Below are positions 62,427 to 64,000 of a stretch of 64,000 nucleotides of DNA, in pieces. The translations under genes and the position numbers were made by a program. This DNA is from Herbaspirillum hiltneri N3 (GTDB taxonomy: Bacteria > Pseudomonadota > Gammaproteobacteria > Burkholderiales > Burkholderiaceae_D), in the NCBI RefSeq assembly GCF_001267925.1, contig NZ_CP011409.1, positions 4,340,001 to 4,404,000 of the forward strand. Reading direction: 5' to 3'. Each line of letters opens with the position of its first letter. The first letter of the stretch is position 1. The notes beneath the pieces are model-generated. The model searched no databases and was not told where the DNA came from. It worked only from the letters and a program-made list of their open reading frames with translations.

Positions 62427-63358
62427 AGATCTTGTTGACCGGCGAAAGCGGCCAGATCGGCAACGAGCTGGCGCTGAGCCTGCGAGGCAAGGCGGAAATC
62501 ATTTCGCTCTCGCGCGCCCGGATGAACCTGGCCGACCTGGATCAGGTGCGCGATGCGATCCGCGCCGCCCGCCCCGACCTGATCATCAACCCGGCCGCCT
62601 ATACCGCCGTGGTCAAGGCTGAAAGCGAGCCCGAGCTGGCCACGCGCATCAACGGCGAAGCGCCCGGCATCATCGCCGAAGAGGCGCAACGGCTCGGCGC
62701 CCCGCTAGTGCATTACTCGACCGACTACGTCTTCGATGGCACGAAAGATACACCCTACGACGAGGATGACAAGACCCATCCGATCAACGTCTACGGCCAG
62801 AGCAAATGCGCCGGCGAAGAAGCCATCGCGCGCAATTGCGAGGCCTACTGGATCTTGCGCACCAGCTGGGTCTACAGCGTCGGCGGCGGCAACTTCCTCA
62901 AAACCGTGATCCGTCTTGCGCAGGAACAGGAGAAATTCACCATCGTCGGCGATCAGTTCGGTGCGCCGACCTGGTCCAAGACCATCAGCGACGTGACCGT
63001 CCGCCTGGTGCTCAATGGCGGCGCAGAGATTTCTCGCGATCGCGTGCGCGACACCAGCGGCATCTATCATCTGACCGCCGCCGGCGAAACCTCATGGCAC
63101 GGCTACGCCTCGTTCATCGTCGATCAGTTGCAGGCGTTGAACGTACCGGTCAAGGTCGGCGGCAGCGCCGTCATTACACCGGTGCCGTCCAGCACTTATC
63201 CGGTGCCGCCGCATCGTCCCAAGAGCTCGCGTCTGTCTGGTGCAAAGCTGACGTCTGCTTTCGGCGTGACGATGCCATCATGGCAGACTGACGTCGCCGC
63301 GTGCCTGAAGGATATCGTGCGTGAATACGGCCTGGCCGAGGGACGCAAGCTGGCGTGA
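62423..63358 (+). CDS. rfbD: dTDP-4-dehydrorhamnose reductase
   Basis: A 311-residue SDR making dTDP-L-rhamnose. NADPH loop GESGQIGNELALSL; active region YSTDYVFDGTKDTPYDEDD and INVYGQSKCAGEE with Tyr-x3-Lys. The usual TAVDKAE reads TAVVKAE here, a change at a normally conserved Asp that is not part of the catalytic triad. Last gene of the cluster. Confidence 0.93.
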   Translation: MKILLTGESGQIGNELALSLRGKAEIISLSRARMNLADLDQVRDAIRAARPDLIINPAAYTAVVKAESEPELATRINGEAPGIIAEEAQRLGAPLVHYSTDYVFDGTKDTPYDEDDKTHPINVYGQSKCAGEEAIARNCEAYWILRTSWVYSVGGGNFLKTVIRLAQEQEKFTIVGDQFGAPTWSKTISDVTVRLVLNGGAEISRDRVRDTSGIYHLTAAGETSWHGYASFIVDQLQALNVPVKVGGSAVITPVPSSTYPVPPHRPKSSRLSGAKLTSAFGVTMPSWQTDVAACLKDIVREYGLAEGRKLA

Positions 63359-63369
63359 GAATGCAGGAA

Positions 63370-63401
63370 TTTTCTTCTGGTGCGATCGCACCGGAAGAAA
63401 A
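63370..63401. terminator. Bidirectional terminator after rfbD
   Basis: A 32-base near-perfect palindrome: TTTTCTTC..., GGTGCGATCGCACC at its centre, and ...GAAGAAAA, with one wobble-type mismatch. It lies between convergent rfbD and the hypothetical gene and provides a T-run on each strand. Confidence 0.8.
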
Positions 63402-63409
63402 GAAGTGCC

Positions 63410-63997
63410 TCAGTTGCTCGGCACGTACAGCGTCTGGTCGCCGCGGGTGATCAGGTTCAACTGGCCCATGTATTGTTCGAAATTGTCACCGCCGCAAATC
63501 GAGCGCAAGTAGCGCAGCAGCAGGTAGCTGCCGAGCCGCTCGGCACAGAATGCCCAGGCGCGCGACTGATAACCTTCGCGTTTGACGTCATAGCGTTGTA
63601 CGCAAGTCCACGCCACCGCCTCGATGTCGGCGATGCTCTTGAGCCAGAAGCCGGCCGGGAACACGCCCAGCTCGACGCCGCCCATGAAGAACACCTGCTC
63701 GTCGAAAAACAATTCCACTTCGTTGCTGTGCAAAACACCCAGTTCCACTGCCGCCGCGGCAAAGCGCAGCAGGTCTTCGACGTGATGCGCACGCGCGTAA
63801 TGCTTTAGGTAGCCGGCGCTTTGGCCATCAGCGAGGAATCCGCAGGTCTTGCCCACCAGCAGATCGCCGGCGCCAGGGTCGAGCATGCTGTCGAAGGTCT
63901 GTCGTTCCAGCTCCTTGTCCGACACCACATCCATCATCCAGTTGTCTTCCGCCGGCACACCGCTGATACGCTCGCGCGAAATGAATTTGCGGTACAT
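63410..63997 (-). CDS. Hypothetical protein at the window edge
   Basis: The frame runs from an ATG at 63997, three bases from the end of the window, so it may extend further. The 195 visible residues are cytosolic and helical, with AAVELGVLHSNEVELFFDEQ and SLYLLLRYL-like stretches (SYLLLRYLRSICGGDNFEQY). No family recognised. Good host-like codon use supports it as real. Confidence 0.65.
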   Translation of the reverse strand: MYRKFISRERISGVPAEDNWMMDVVSDKELERQTFDSMLDPGAGDLLVGKTCGFLADGQSAGYLKHYARAHHVEDLLRFAAAAVELGVLHSNEVELFFDEQVFFMGGVELGVFPAGFWLKSIADIEAVAWTCVQRYDVKREGYQSRAWAFCAERLGSYLLLRYLRSICGGDNFEQYMGQLNLITRGDQTLYVPSN

Positions 63998-64000
63998 GCA

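Overview
The window looks like a GC-rich betaproteobacterial chromosome, most probably of the Oxalobacteraceae (Herbaspirillum-like). This rests on the gene set: an RstAB-type pair, MipA/OmpV, a YqjD/E/K cluster, a dTDP-rhamnose cluster and multi-domain diguanylate cyclases. No rRNA or other marker in the window fixes the genus.

Left core (1-25.5 kb). A LysR regulator, a Cache-HAMP-GGDEF protein, a regulated methyltransferase, a PEP-mutase/isocitrate-lyase family enzyme with an MFS carrier, and an rstA-rstB pair whose junction is occupied by a 269-bp element of nested inverted repeats. Then MipA/OmpV, a MazG-like pyrophosphatase, a Sel1-type protein, two more GGDEF proteins, ilvD, a lipoprotein, PhzF, a secreted M20 peptidase, a secreted MetX-like hydrolase, a mutarotase, an ABC binding protein and a quinone reductase.

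Accessory island (about 25.7-43.35 kb). Composition falls and codon use changes. The left border cuts a LysR gene after its DNA-binding domain. The right border lies 26 bp from the 3' end of a tRNA-Arg(CCG) gene. The right 8 kb is a Tn7-like transposition module: a TnsA-TnsB fusion, TnsC and a long TniQ/TnsD-like protein in one overlapping operon, with a divergent set of two unknown proteins and a tyrosine-recombinase-fold protein that has lost its catalytic tyrosine. The last resembles the TnsF target selectors of Tn6022-like transposons. The island ends in a TGTGG terminus with two 22-bp spaced half-palindromic repeats. I infer a Tn7-like transposon that targets a tRNA gene through an inactivated recombinase. 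To its left lies defence-like cargo: a HEPN-like protein, a bacterial homologue of the eukaryotic Eco1/ESCO cohesin acetyltransferase, a DUF4238 protein, a mono-ADP-ribosyltransferase-like protein with two small membrane proteins, a SLATT-like membrane protein, an XRE regulator, and a papain-like cysteine peptidase behind a 64-aa protein. An orphan array of 24-bp direct repeats at 30.6 kb looks like the end of another transposon. I could not find the left end of the Tn7-like element.

Right core (43.4-64 kb). tRNA-Arg, a membrane-anchored cytochrome c, an OmpA-type lipoprotein, the yqjD-yqjE-yqjK-like cluster, a class I glutamine amidotransferase, kefF-kefC, an HtrA protease next to a QseBC-like two-component system, a MidA/NDUFAF7-type methyltransferase, an SDR-folB-ttcA run, and a nucleotide-sugar cluster rfbG-galE-rfbB-rfbA-rfbC-rfbD feeding O-antigen or exopolysaccharide synthesis.
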